DNA of 64,000 nucleotides from Agrocybe praecox. Lineage: Eukaryota > Basidiomycota > Agaricomycetes > Agaricales > Agrocybaceae. Below are positions 1 through 11,200 of this stretch, one piece after another. The stretch covers positions 4,340,001-4,404,000 of the forward strand of contig OZ024841.1 in assembly GCA_964017145.1 (NCBI GenBank), read 5' to 3'. A model generated the notes under the pieces. It was not told the origin of the DNA and searched no databases. It saw only the letters and a list, made by a program, of their open reading frames with translations. Both the position numbers and the translations under genes were made by a program. Within the stretch, counting starts at the first letter, position 1. Each line of letters begins with the position of its first letter.

Positions 1-47
1 ACATGGGGTGCTTACTCCCACATGATGTCATACAATTGAGGGATGTG

Positions 48-1688
48 TTAATCACGTCCAGGGTGATATGGACACAGATGATTTTCTGCTAGGGATAGAG
101 AGAAGTTCAATACCTCTGGAGAACCGGTGCCGCAAAGATATTCCCGAATTTCCCCCACGACCTCGGATTTATATGCGACTTTGAGACTCTCGATAGAGTC
201 AAGGAAGCTCCAATCTTGTTTCCACTGGCACGACCCTATGCCTGATATATCGAGAACTAGTACCGGATGGCCGATATCGACCTTGCGTGACAGAAAAAGC
301 CTCAAATCATCGAAATATTGCAGGCGGAAACAAGGTTGAATGATGCAGCGCAGTTGCAACTTCTTGAGAGATGGAAATACCCAAGAGTCGAAAGTATCCG
401 TGGCATTGAGGTATCGCAGCAATTGGTCTTCAATAATAAGTGTTTCAACGCCGGAGAAGGATAAAAGGCATGTGTGAAAATCAGGATGCACAGTAATCAA
501 AGAAGCCGCCGAGTCAGATATTGAGAGTGATAACGTTTTCACAGAGGTAAGAGGGCAAGTCGTAAGGGCTCTCACGAGCCGCGAATGCGACGTTGGAGTC
601 TCCGCGTCGAATGTAATATTAAGGCAATGCATTGGAGAGCCGGAGTAGTAATTGAATTGGTGAGACAGGAGTGAAATGCCCACCGATGTTCCGTACATAG
701 AGATGCTGAACCGTGTTACATCGTCGAATATGAGAAATCGTCGGACATATGTAAGGATGATGGTGATAAATGATTCGATGTCTTCAAGACGCGCATGGTC
801 ACTGTCTTCCGCATTTACATGCATCTCGCGGAGCGCATCTCCCGGAAATGAAAGAAGAGATAATAAAGTCAAAGAGCTCTCCAGTGTTGAGAAAAGATCG
901 AGCTCGCGAAGCCAGGGAAGGCTAATTTGCCTTAATTGAGTAGAAGATGATGTGTTGGAGTGATTGCAGGAACCGTGCTCATCAATATGCTCATCAATAT
1001 GTAGAGCCTCCAAATGCTGAACTTGAGACACAATCTCGACCACTTGAGTGGGAGAAAGGTGTTCACAGAGTGTGAGTTCACGCAATCCATGTATCCACGA
1101 TGCCTTGGGTGGGAAGTTGAGCTCCAAGAAATTGAATGTTCTCAATTTGGGTGCACAATTTCTGAAAAGAAGACGACCTTGTTGGTCTGCTTCTACCGGC
1201 GTAAACAAAGGTTGCTCTATTCCTATTATTGCGACCGACAAGAACTCGAGGTTTACAGCGGGTCGTTCCCAAAGCGGGTTCCATATTTGACGATCAAATT
1301 CCTCGATATCGAATATCTGGACGTCAAGCTCTGAAATGCGATGCCAGTTACTGGGCAGCAGAGCATTGAAAAACTGTCGTGTCCCTTCGTGGTACCCGCG
1401 AACATTGCCGTATATGCGTAAGGGTGCCTCTTTGGTCCTGCTCATGATCAGAAGACCCCACTCTTCAGAACTTCGACCTATAATGTCCATATCGATGACC
1501 TCTCCCCACAGCGACGACGACTCCAGGATCAAGTGTCTCCAACCGAGACAGACATGCGAAGATTTTGTTATCGTTATGAGGGGGTTTTCTTCGCAACTGT
1601 CAGGGCGTGGCCGTGCAGACGCTACAAGATTGAATATATTCCATAGAATGTCGTCCCCGACGTTTGAGATTGGTGAGGCGGAAGGCAT
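48..1688 (-). CDS. F-box-like protein, 546 aa, copy F1
   Basis: Single-exon frame of 546 aa. Residues about 8-60 look like an F-box: a GDDILWNIF helix, then KSSHVCLGWRHLI and SSSLWG, which is the usual pattern of agaricomycete F-box-like proteins. The rest is a leucine-rich stretch without sharp repeats. Family knowledge says the F-box would bind Skp1 of an SCF ubiquitin ligase and the C-terminal part would choose the target; the target cannot be inferred. The start is the ATG in the context gcttacATGCC, shared by the other copies in the cluster. About 900 bp upstream are shared with copy F4 (13867-15519). The stop lies 48 bases from the window edge, so 3' flank homology cannot be followed. 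The frame is intact, so it may be functional. Confidence 0.85.
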   Translation of the reverse strand: MPSASPISNVGDDILWNIFNLVASARPRPDSCEENPLITITKSSHVCLGWRHLILESSSLWGEVIDMDIIGRSSEEWGLLIMSRTKEAPLRIYGNVRGYHEGTRQFFNALLPSNWHRISELDVQIFDIEEFDRQIWNPLWERPAVNLEFLSVAIIGIEQPLFTPVEADQQGRLLFRNCAPKLRTFNFLELNFPPKASWIHGLRELTLCEHLSPTQVVEIVSQVQHLEALHIDEHIDEHGSCNHSNTSSSTQLRQISLPWLRELDLFSTLESSLTLLSLLSFPGDALREMHVNAEDSDHARLEDIESFITIILTYVRRFLIFDDVTRFSISMYGTSVGISLLSHQFNYYSGSPMHCLNITFDAETPTSHSRLVRALTTCPLTSVKTLSLSISDSAASLITVHPDFHTCLLSFSGVETLIIEDQLLRYLNATDTFDSWVFPSLKKLQLRCIIQPCFRLQYFDDLRLFLSRKVDIGHPVLVLDISGIGSCQWKQDWSFLDSIESLKVAYKSEVVGEIREYLCGTGSPEVLNFSLSLAENHLCPYHPGRD

Positions 1689-3175
1689 GTAAGCACGGAT
1701 TGGTGTTTAGTTCAACGTTAGTACCGTACCCCGGGTAAGTTGGGGTAGCACCTTGGCGGAGTTTAAAATTCACGAGGCATCGGGGATGCCAATTATGGTA
1801 TGCCCGAAATTATATTCTAATTTCGCGCCAGTTTTACATAGAAAAGTAGAAGAAGGCGTGTTTAAATTGAAATCCTCCATCACGTAAACAGGAGTCTGAG
1901 ATAAAGGTGTTCCGTATAACCGGCGTTCGATTATCAGGAATAACATATATCAGACTCTCTTTAGCACAGGACGTTTGGGATCGTAAAGGATGCCTCTTTA
2001 AGGAGCTTCAAGAAGCCGAAAAGCTACACATCTACCACCACCCTCCTCGTCCAGGTTCCGAATTGTTCTTGTGGACATTCAATATATTTCTTCAGTATTG
2101 TGCAGTGTATAGTATTAATATCCAATCAAAATGTAAAGTAATGTTGTATACTCTTCGGACTACCCCAGACCCGGCTGCCTAAGCTTGATTGAGAGGTCAA
2201 GCATATCCATTGTGACCTATTTCTCTCGATCAACGCGCCTTAGATCGTGCTCCAACTATCTGGCGCACCTGAAGCTCCACTCATTTAAGCGCCCAAATTT
2301 CCCATCAAGGAAATACTCTACATAGCGAGCTGCCAGCGTAACTTCGCTATCGTCGCGCAGAGTGCATAGTACTATGCCCCCTCACGTACATTCGTATGGA
2401 CACCACGGAATTTATTTCGCAACGTGTCGAGTCAGAAGTGAAGAAAAGCGAAAAGGACCACGAATAAGGTTTAGAGTAAAGGTTGATTGGCATACAGTGG
2501 CCCGAAAAAACTTGCCTCGGTGGTGGTGTTTTCGAAACCTTTGAAGATGGGCTGTGTCAGCGAGAGAAAAATTAACTACCGCTATTCTGACTCCTGGACA
2601 CGTCCAAATCGCACCATGGAAGGGTAACATTGAACTTGAACTTGAATTGCATAGCGTTGAATTGTACGTAATACATGACCACGACAGCTCGTAAGTGTGC
2701 ACGTATGTACACACGGGCTTTGACCGAACTACATACGCAAATTATATAGGATCATTGACTGTCACAACTATGCATAGATCGTCTGCATCAATTGCTAAAT
2801 TACTATCCAACAGACCACTCCCAACTTGATCAATGTACGAGGTACTGGATCGTCGGAATATGGACGAATTTGATTTAATATAATATAATTGGACAAGGAC
2901 TCGAAGTCTAAGACAAGACCTGTGGAGAGCCAGTACACACCATACCGCAAGAATATTGCCTAATTTCCCCTTGAGGCTTACGAGGATTTACAACGGATTG
3001 TATATATACCACCGCTTACAAGCTCAAGACCTGTAATTGAGTCAAGGAGAGCTGAAATGGATCCCTTGATTAAGCTTCTGGTTTTTATTCTATTCTTTGA
3101 TATATCAAGAACCGATACTACGTTGCCGACATTCACAGAGAATTATTTAGGTTGTACGTTCGAGCACAACGATCA
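1689..3175. other. Duplicated upstream flank of F1
   Basis: No supportable gene. The first roughly 900 bases match the upstream regions of copies F2 and F4: the GTACC-rich block near 1721, a CTTGTGGAC-containing segment near 2070, and a segment near 2280-2560 that matches 16020-16320. This is duplicated intergenic DNA that travelled with the F-box genes. The last 400 bases are AT-rich and I see no feature in them. Confidence 0.6.
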
Positions 3176-5110
3176 CTAGTCAGCGAAGGAGAGAGAGAAA
3201 AAACATAGTATGGAATTCCAAAAAGCGCAGTGAGTAAGTAAATAAGTAATGGTAAGGAAGTAAGGAGGACCTTGAAATCTTGAAATCTTGGAATGGATAG
3301 CGGATAACGTATTACTACGTAGAAGAGGGAAGAAAAAAAAAGTCCAAGAGAGAGAGAAAGGTATAATACAAAAAAAGAAAAGAAACATCAATATCAATAT
3401 CGAGAGCGGAAGCGGAAGAACTTGGAAAAAATAACGATATACTTAAAACGAAACGAAACGAAACGACTCCCCATACCACACCACACCCGATCGCAGCATA
3501 AGCACGAGCACAAGCATTAGACATACCACCCGCCCCCTCCCCCTCCGCCACGCGCCGCAGCACTATGACCTTGGCCTTATGCAGCACCAGGAGGCCCAGC
3601 ACCACGTCTACCAGGCCCAGGCACCCCACCACGCACGAAAGGAGCCAAGCGTCGATCGCGTTCAGAAGGGGGCCAATAGCGTCTGGTGTTCATATCGCGG
3701 TAATCCCTCGAGCGCGAGTCCCGACTGCGCGTGTGGCTTCTTTGTCTGTAAGGTTCCCTTTCTTTATCTCTATCGCGCCAAGCTGCTGCTGGCATACCCC
3801 TATCCCTATCGCGCTCTTTGTCCCTGGTCGTATCGCGTCTACGATCAGAAGCAGACACAGACACAGCAGCGGGTGAGTAGAACCTCGCGTTTGGGGTAGG
3901 CGGTCCGTTGATGTTTGTTGATGACGATGGCGATGATGCTCTGATAGGGGCAGGGGTTGTGCTAGTGCTAGGTCCAGGTCCAGGAGCGGATAACACGTTC
4001 GTACTCGGGGGAAGAAGATGACGATTATGAGGAGGCGTGCCGTGCATCTGCTGCTGCTGCATCTGCTGCCTCACTGAATAAGGATATGGATGTTGTCCGT
4101 AGGGATGTACGCCGTCTTTCATGACCTGATTCCTTAGCGCGCGGGGGGCGGCTGTAGGCGGAGCTGTGAGTGCAGGTGGGGGTGTATCGGAGGCAACATT
4201 GGAAGTGGTAGAGGAAGGGAGAAGTGACGTCGCTGGGGTAATGAGGGAACGCAGACCGGTCGGTATGGGGCGGGTGGTTGGCCATTGATGCATGTGCATG
4301 AACGTTCGAACGTTGAACCTGCCCAGTCCGAGCAACGCAACAGCCTAGTGTGTCGACCCATGCGCCAATCCACACCCAGGCACGGGCACAGGCACAGGCA
4401 GAGACTGAGGTACATAATAAGAAGCAGCACCCGACGTGGACGTGGACACGGAGAGTCAACGGAATCATCGGCAAAGGCAAAGGCGATGAAAGAGGAGAAG
4501 CTGAAGCAGCGACGAGACTGAGCCTCTTGAGGGGGCTCCATCCTGCTCCCGCTGATAGGGACTAGGATTGGGACTGGGACGACTGAGACGACTGGTGTGT
4601 TGGTCGGCTTCTCATTCGCATTCGCATTATCCTTGGCGTTCGCAATCGCATTCGCGTTATCATTGGCGTTCGCATTCTCGTTGGCGTTCCCGTTGTGCGC
4701 AACACTTCCTCCCCCTCGGAATCCACATCCACATCCACATCCACATCTACGTCCTATCCGTAGCCCTATCCTCAGCCGGAGCCGCAGCCGTGGCTATAGC
4801 CGTCCCTCCGTCGTCGTCGTCGCGGCTCCCACGCACATCCACTCCCTCTTCTTTCGAATTCGAATTCGCTTAAGGACCCAACGCGGGTGAGAGTATTGAA
4901 AGGTTCTCGAGTGCTACGAGTGGAGAGGTGGTAGTTGTTGGTGGTGATGGTGATGTTGGTATGGCTGTCATCGTTGACGTTGATGTTGACGACGATGACG
5001 ATGACAGTGCTGGTGCTGGTGTGATTGCTGGCGGCATAGGCATAGACGATATAGTCGGGGACGATGAAAAGATTGAAGTTTGCGCTTTTTGAGTTGGAAC
5101 TATGTGCTCG
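3176..5110 (-). pseudogene. SET-gene fragment A (exons 5-6 and 3' UTR)
   Basis: Degenerate minus-strand copy of the 3' part of the PHD-SET gene at 18244-26663. An open stretch (4335 down to 3577) matches the parental C-terminus: residues RNQVMKDGVHPYGQHPY, an Arg-Asp/Ser-rich segment, MNTRRYWPPSERDRR and a Gly-Pro tail. Upstream (4870-5110) lies a piece of exon 5, including the parental ENLSILSPALG segment. Between them large parts of exons 5 and 6 are missing and the frame changes. PHD and SET are absent. The parental 3' UTR continues down to about 3180. F1 lies directly downstream on the same strand, as F5 and F6 lie downstream of their SET copies. Not expected to make a functional protein. 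Confidence 0.8.
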
Positions 5111-5219
5111 AGGTTCGCTTCCATGTGTGTATGTATCACAACCGTTTCGGCGAATCGGGTGGCTGGTGACGCGCGCGTGACAGGGGCACCCCGCATTTGG
5201 GGTGCGCGGTTACCTCGCA

Positions 5220-5580
5220 TGTCGATACCTCTCTCTGACTTTTTTCTCCCTCTTCCCCCTTCTTCTTCCCTCTTCTTCGATTCTTCCCTTTGTTTCGTTT
5301 CGTTTTATTTCGTGTCCCAGGCTATGTATATACGTTATCCGCTGTCCATTCCAAGAGTCCAAGGTCCCGCTTACTTCCTTCCTTCCTTACTTTTTACTCA
5401 CTGCGCTGTTCGAGTTTTATACATTGATAATTTATGTCTTTTCTTCTTCTTTTCTTTGTCTATCTCTCCTGCCCTATCGCTGATGATTGATCGCTGTGTT
5501 CGTGTGGATAAGGATATGGATATGGATAACTCCAAGCGCCCACTGGTACATACTCGGGCGCTTCGCGCTTCAAGTTGAGC
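5220..5580 (+). repeat. Orphan copy of the SET-gene 3' UTR
   Basis: Plus-strand copy of the stretch that follows the stop codon of the intact SET gene (compare 26820-27180 and 35640-35900). Shared landmarks are the CCCAGGCTA motif followed by ATACGTTATCCGCT, and the GGTCCCGCTTACTT segment. The neighbouring fragment A carries the same UTR on the opposite strand (3180-3460), so two oppositely oriented SET-gene ends flank this short interval. No coding sequence belongs to this copy. Confidence 0.75.
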
Positions 5581-6029
5581 AATGAATGAATGAATGATAT
5601 ATAAATATATGACAATTTTTAAGTGACTAGACATACTACCCACCACTCCCACCACCCAACCCTTCGCCCGCGCCTTTTAGCCAAATTTTAGAAGTGCTCT
5701 CTCTTGGCTTGTGCAAACAGACTTTTTCTGGGTTACTTTGAGTTTATTTTGTATAATTATTTTTTTCCCTCTTCAATCCGATGAACCTGTGTATCACCGT
5801 ACCGAAAATGTACCTTATATCGAGGTGTTCACTAGAATATATATATTCCTTTAAGCTCTTAAGATAGGTTAAGCAAAACCACGAACGTCACATGCGAGAG
5901 GATGACACTTATGTTCAAACTTGTTTCTGGCATCAAATCACTCAAATGTTCTTAATATGATTGTAGTCGCGAAATGATTTTTGGTAGAACAACTTTCTCC
6001 TGGAGCTACAGGATCCATACTATTAAATT
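5581..6029. other. 3' flank of the F2 copy
   Basis: No gene seen. From about 5900 the sequence matches the 3' flank of F4 (13740-13890), including GTCGCGA followed by a conserved TTTTGGTAGAA/TTTTCGTAGAA segment. It is duplicated flank DNA of the F-box unit. Confidence 0.55.
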
Positions 6030-6704
6030 TTATCTACGACGTTCAGAGTGTACTGGACATGGGAAATTTGTTGTTAGAGATACTAGAGAGAAGTTCAACA
6101 CTTCTGGAGAACCGGTGCCGCAAAAATATTTCCGCGTTTCCCCCGATACCTTGTATTCATATATGACTTTAAGACTCTCTATAGAGTCAAGGAAGCTCCA
6201 ATCTTGTTCCCACTGGCACGGTCCTACCCTTGATATATCTAGAACTTGTACCGGATGGCCGATATCGATCTTGCGCAACAGAAAAAGCTTTAAGTCTTCA
6301 AAATATTGCGGGCGGAAACAAGGTTGCATCATGGATTGCAGTTGCAGCTTGTTGAGAGATGGAAATACCCAAGTGTCGAAAGTATCTACGGTATTGAGGT
6401 ATCGCACCAAATGGTCTGGAATGATAAGTGTTTCAACACCGGAGAAGGATAAAAGGGATGTGTGAAAATTGGGATCCACAGTTTCCAGACCTATCGAAGG
6501 ATCCGCTAAGTCAGATAATAAGAGTGATAACGTCTTCACAGAGGCAAGAGGGCAGGCCGTAAGCGCTCCCACGAGCCGCGAATAGGACATTAGAGTTGGA
6601 GGGAAGGTCTCGGTGTTGAATCGAATGCGAAAGCGAGGCGTTAATAAGTCGTACTCGTGACGCAAATGGGGAGGTTGGAGTGAAAAGTCCATCGAATTTT
6701 CGTA

Positions 6705-6740
6705 AAGCACAACTCATACGATCAGGTCAACATCACATGA
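6705..6740. repeat. Left terminal inverted repeat
   Basis: 36 bp, perfect reverse complement of 7455-7490, adjoining the TA at 6703-6704. Confidence 0.92.
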
Positions 6741-7454
6741 CCAAAAATGTCACCAGCGTGACATTTTACTCAAATTTGGCAGGCGAAAAGTACAATTTCC
6801 TTTGGGGCACTCGCAATTTGGGATAAATAAAAAATCTGTTTGCAACAAAATGTAGATATTTTGAATAAAAACCTTTTCTTGCAAAGGAAATTTCCAAAAA
6901 AGGTTCAAATAAGGTGCCCCATGGGATCTGATTTGGACGCGTCCTAACTGGGGTTTACTAATTACGGACGCGTCGTCGCGTCTCTCCTCACAGATCCTTT
7001 TTTTTTTCAGTGTGTTGCTCACCACATGCCTACAAAAAGAAAATATAATCCTATAGGAAACCTATCCGGCTTTACAAATGTGTCGAAAAAAAAAGCGAAA
7101 AATAGCAAAGAAAAAAGATGAAAAAGATAATTCATTAGGGGGTCAAGAAAAGGTGCGTCACGTTTTTCCTACCCCATTTTCGTGTCATTTGAATATGCAA
7201 AGATGGATCTAGGCAGTGATATGACCTGCAAAAGTTCTGGCTGTGCAGAAAGTTCCAATTTATTGCACGAGTCAAGAGAACCACTGGGCTTATATTTTCA
7301 CAGAATTAAACTTACATGTTTATATAATGTAAACTACATTTTTAAGTACTATTCAACATGTAGATATCAGCATGTGCTATAGTGCTACGTCGTATTGTGG
7401 AGTGTATGCGTCTTCCAATGCAAGTCGGCGAAGTCCGGTCACACAAAGTCACGA

Positions 7455-7490
7455 TCATGTGATGTTGACCTGATCGTATGAGTTGTGCTT
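7455..7490. repeat. Right terminal inverted repeat
   Basis: 36 bp, perfect reverse complement of 6705-6740, adjoining the TA at 7491-7492. Confidence 0.92.
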
Positions 7491-8482
7491 TACATAAAGA
7501 TGCCAAACCATGTGACATCATTAAATGCGAGAAAACGCCGGACATATGTAAGAATGATGGGAATCAATGATTCCATGTCTTCAAGAGGGGCAAGGCCTCT
7601 GGGGTCTTCCGCAATCACAAGCATCTCGCGGAGTGCATTTCCTGGAAATGAAAGAAGAGGTAATAAAGCCAAAGAGTTCTGCAGTGTTGAGAAAAGATTG
7701 AGCCGGCGAAGACAGGGAAGGCTAATTGGCCCTGATTGAGCAAAAAAAGATGCGTGGGGGTGGTAGCAGGAACCGCGGTCCAGAATATGTAGAACTTCCA
7801 AATGCTGAACTCGAGATACAATCTCGACCACTTGAGAGGGAGAAAGGTGCACCGCACAGAGTGTAAGTTCACGCAATCCATGTATCCACGATGCTTTGGA
7901 TGGGAAGTTGAGCTCCGCGAAATTGAATGTCCTTAATTTCGGTGCACAATTGCTGAAAAGGAGATGGCCTGTTTGGTCTGCGTCTACCGGCGTAAACGAA
8001 GGTTGCCCTGTTCCTAATATTATGACCGACAAGTGCACGAGGTTTACGGCGGGTCGTTCCCAAAACACGCTCCATATTTGACGATCAAACCTCTGGTAAT
8101 CGATTAGCCGGACGTCAAGCACTGAAATACGATGCCAGTTACTGGGCAGCAGAGCATTGAAAAACCATTGTGTCCCTTCGTTGTACCCGCGAACGTCGCC
8201 GTATACACATAAGAGTGCCTCTTTGGTCCTGCTCATGATCAGACGGCCCCACTCTTCAGAACCCCGACCTATAACGGTCATATCAATCATCCCTCCCCAC
8301 AGTGACGATGACTCCAGCATCAAGTATCTCCAACCGAAACAGACCTGCGAGGATTTTCTTATCGTTGTGAGGGGATGTTCAGATGTTTCGCGACGGAAAT
8401 CCGGCCGTGCAGACGCTATAAGATTGAATATATTCCATAAGATGTCGTCCCCGACGTTTGAGATTGGTGAGGCGGAAGGCAT

Positions 8483-9445
8483 TTAAGCACGGATTGGTGT
8501 TTAGTTCAACGTTAGTAAATACCGTACCGGTACGATACGGTAGCACCTCGGCGGGGTTTGAATCAATGAGATTTCGGGGATGCCAAGTATGGCATGCCCT
8601 ACCCTGCATTCCAATTTCGCGCGAGTATTACATAGAAAATTAGAAGAAGACGTGTATAATTTGATATCTTTCATCATGTAAACCGAAATCGCATCAACCA
8701 GGGTATCTAATAAATATGTCTGATACAAGATCATAATATCTATCTTTGCTAGAAGTCTGTGATAACGGGGTTCTGCATAGCGGCGTTTTATTAGAAATGG
8801 TAACAAACTTCAGAATCTCTTTGGCATAAGACGTTTGGGATCATAAAGGATGCCTCTCTTTTCCACATCCATCCAACTTCATTCTGATGGCTTTTTGTGT
8901 GTTGTCAACGATACAGTCCCCACCTTACGTCTTCAACTTGCTACTAAATCTGTGACCGCTGCGGCATATTTCAGTATGGGTTGTCATTTTTCTCTCTGTT
9001 TCTCATATATGCGTCAATGTATTAGCAGAGCTATCATACATGTGTAAGGCGAATATCGATGTAGTCAAGATGCTTAAGGAAACCCACAAAGCAGCACATC
9101 ACCACCACCACCCTCGTCCAGGCTCTGACTCTCTCTTGTGGACGTTCAATATATTTCCTCCAGTAACACGCAGTGTATAATATCGATCTTATTATCATAG
9201 GATCAACTTGTGAAGTAACATTATTATGGAATAACACGTTCATATAACATCTAGACTAGTACCATGGTGAAAAGGTGAAAAGTAGAAGGAAAGAAGTACA
9301 GCTTTATAGGAAGAAAACCTCACCAATACTGACTCAAAGTCAACGGAACAGGAAATTAGATATCTTGCTGATGAATGCTGTTATTTAATTCTGTTTACAC
9401 GATACGAATTAGATGGTGAGCATGATCTCTGTTGTTTAATTTAAA
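8483..9445. other. Duplicated upstream flank of F2
   Basis: No gene. It matches the upstream DNA of F1 and F4 to about 9260, including the palindromic GTACCGGTAC block near 8524 and the GGACGTTCAATATATTTCC segment near 9140. The last 180 bases hold nothing I recognise. Confidence 0.6.
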
Positions 9446-11058
9446 TTATACATACGAGTTCAACAACCCAGATGCACAAACTAGATATTCCTTGGAATGT
9501 CCATCGGAAGACGTCCATACGACTTTAAGACCCAAAATGGACTCTGGGAAGTTCCATTCAACCATATCTTCGCAGGATATTCCAGATATATAAAGAATAC
9601 TGAGCGGATTCCCAACGTTTGCGCGACGTGTTAGGAAAATGGTCAGTAAAGCTCCGATATTGGAACTAGAGGAAATTGATCCGTCCCAGTGAACTTTGAA
9701 TTGAAGCCTCAAGATTTTCAGAGATTTGAAAATGCTCGAAATGTCGTCGAGGTGGACATTACTAAGGGCTCGTACGAGATGATCTGGGATAGTGAGGGTC
9801 TCGACTCCAGAAAGGCACTTGAATAAGCGATGGAAATCAGGATACCCAGTACCCATAGCGGTGCTGTTGAGTGTCAGCTCTTTCACAAAGCTGAGTGTAC
9901 ATGTCGAAAGTGCTTCGAGAAATAGTGAATGGGACAAATTCACTAGAGGGGTTTGGATAAACAATTCCGGTCTTGTCGAAGAATTCATGCCGTCTGATAC
10001 GGAAGTAAATTTCAAAGAAAGCACGTCGGGTTGCGCCAAAATAGTTAGTGGTGTAGTCCTGTATCTTAATAAAAATCGTTCGGAGTATGTTTTGAAGGCG
10101 GGGATCAAAATTTCATAGTCTTCTAGGATGATTCGGTCGAGTGTCAAGACAGACAGCTCCAGATTGCTCAATTTATCGTGTGGGATCCATATGTGAGAAA
10201 GGATGTCCGCGATTGCATGAGCTGAGGAGATAATATGAAGCCGACGGAGATTTGGAACAGTAATTGACCTAACCGAGGTGGCTCGAGACTCCTTTCATCA
10301 TCGTAATGGAATGTTTTGTCGAGAATGAATAAAACTTCCAAGTTTGGAATCCGGGATACGATATTCAGCACTTGCAAGGTGGGAAGGTCTGGGGAGAGTG
10401 TAATTTCGCGCAGTCTGGGGATCCACGATGCCTCGGGTACGAGTCTAAAATGCGACATGTGGAATGCCTTCAATACGGGTGCTTCGTTCTTGAAAAAAAC
10501 AAACCCATTCCTGCCGTCCTTTACGTTCGAAGGGAGCGTTCCCTCGACCGTCATATCGAAGAAAACAAGGCGGGTTGCGGGTGTTCCCCAAAATACTAGC
10601 CAGAGATGGGGATCGAATAGGTCCGGGCGGATGATTCGGACAGTAAGCTGCTCTATCCTATAGAAAATTTTGGACAAGAGGGCGACGAAGAAGCGTTGAG
10701 CCCTTGCGTGCGTACCATCGACTGCCCCATATACGTGTAGTGAGGCCTCTTTGGTCCTGGTGATGATTTGCGACTGAAGATCGTCAGACATTTTACTGAT
10801 AACGTTAACGTCGATGATATTTCCCCAAAGCTTTGAAGAGCCAACGGCAATGTTCCTCCATCCAACACAAACTTGGGACACGTTTAGCATCATAATCAGG
10901 GGATGGTCATTCGTTAATTTGGCCTCCCTAAGAGTTTCGCTGGGTGCGATTGGTTCTGGATATGATATGCTCTTGAATATGAGCCAAAGGATATCGCTTG
11001 GGAAGGAGGTCTTTGAAATAGCAGGCATTGCAGATATAAGTCGATGGGTACTGATCAA
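9446..11058 (-). pseudogene. Diverged F-box-like gene F3 with a frameshift
   Basis: Two overlapping minus-strand frames: 11058-10168 (F-box part, SDILWLIFKSI, then NVSQVCVGWRNI and SSKLWGNIID) and 10171-9446 (C-terminal part with CLSGVETLTIPDHLVRAL). Both align in order with the cluster F-box proteins but are clearly more diverged. Just after the residues PPRLGQ the first frame leaves the family pattern. The alternative frame continues as ITVPNLRRLHI, which matches QISLPCLRRL of the paralogues. One base seems to be missing near 10263. An unusual intron or a sequencing error could also explain it. If the frame is restored in the real mRNA, the protein would be about 535 aa. Confidence 0.75.
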
Positions 11059-11200
11059 GATCGATGATTGTCAACCTCGACGCGGTTCGAAGTAAAATTT
11101 AGATTTAAACTTGAATCGGAGTTAGAAAAACACACAAGGGATATCAGGTAATAAATTAAAAAGCATGATGGCCTCTGGCCAACGTCAACGCTAACCGAAC

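Larger units (their letters stand above)
6705..7490. mobile_element. TA-flanked terminal-inverted-repeat element, 786 bp
   Basis: The element sits in F-box copy F2. Its ends are a perfect 36-bp inverted repeat (6705-6740 against 7455-7490, outermost bases AAGCACAACTCATACG). It is flanked by TA at 6703-6704 and 7491-7492. The interrupted copies F1 and F4 show the unoccupied site, with one TA or TC at that position, so the TA is a target-site duplication. That is the signature of the Tc1/mariner superfamily. I find no transposase frame; the longest frame inside (91 aa) resembles nothing I know. It is therefore a non-autonomous, MITE-like element that needs a transposase from elsewhere. Confidence 0.9.
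6030..8482 (-). pseudogene. F-box-like copy F2, split by a transposon
   Basis: Two minus-strand frames, 8482-7490 (N-terminal part, with the F-box start GDDILWNIFNLIASA) and 6710-6030 (C-terminal part), are the two parts of one cluster F-box gene. The 786-bp element at 6705-7490 separates them. Removing it with one TA copy joins the frame without loss: residues GIFM are followed by YENSMDFSL, matching the uninterrupted paralogues at the same place. The implied ancestral protein is about 554 aa. I see no other lesion, so the insertion is probably the inactivating event and fairly recent. A truncated 330-aa F-box protein could still be translated from the 5' part. Confidence 0.9.

Noticed and set aside
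3315..5655. Many overlapping frames of 60-250 codons on both strands
   Set aside because: They are shadows of low-complexity, GC-periodic SET-gene sequence and its UTR; only the minus frame matching the parental exon 6 is meaningful.
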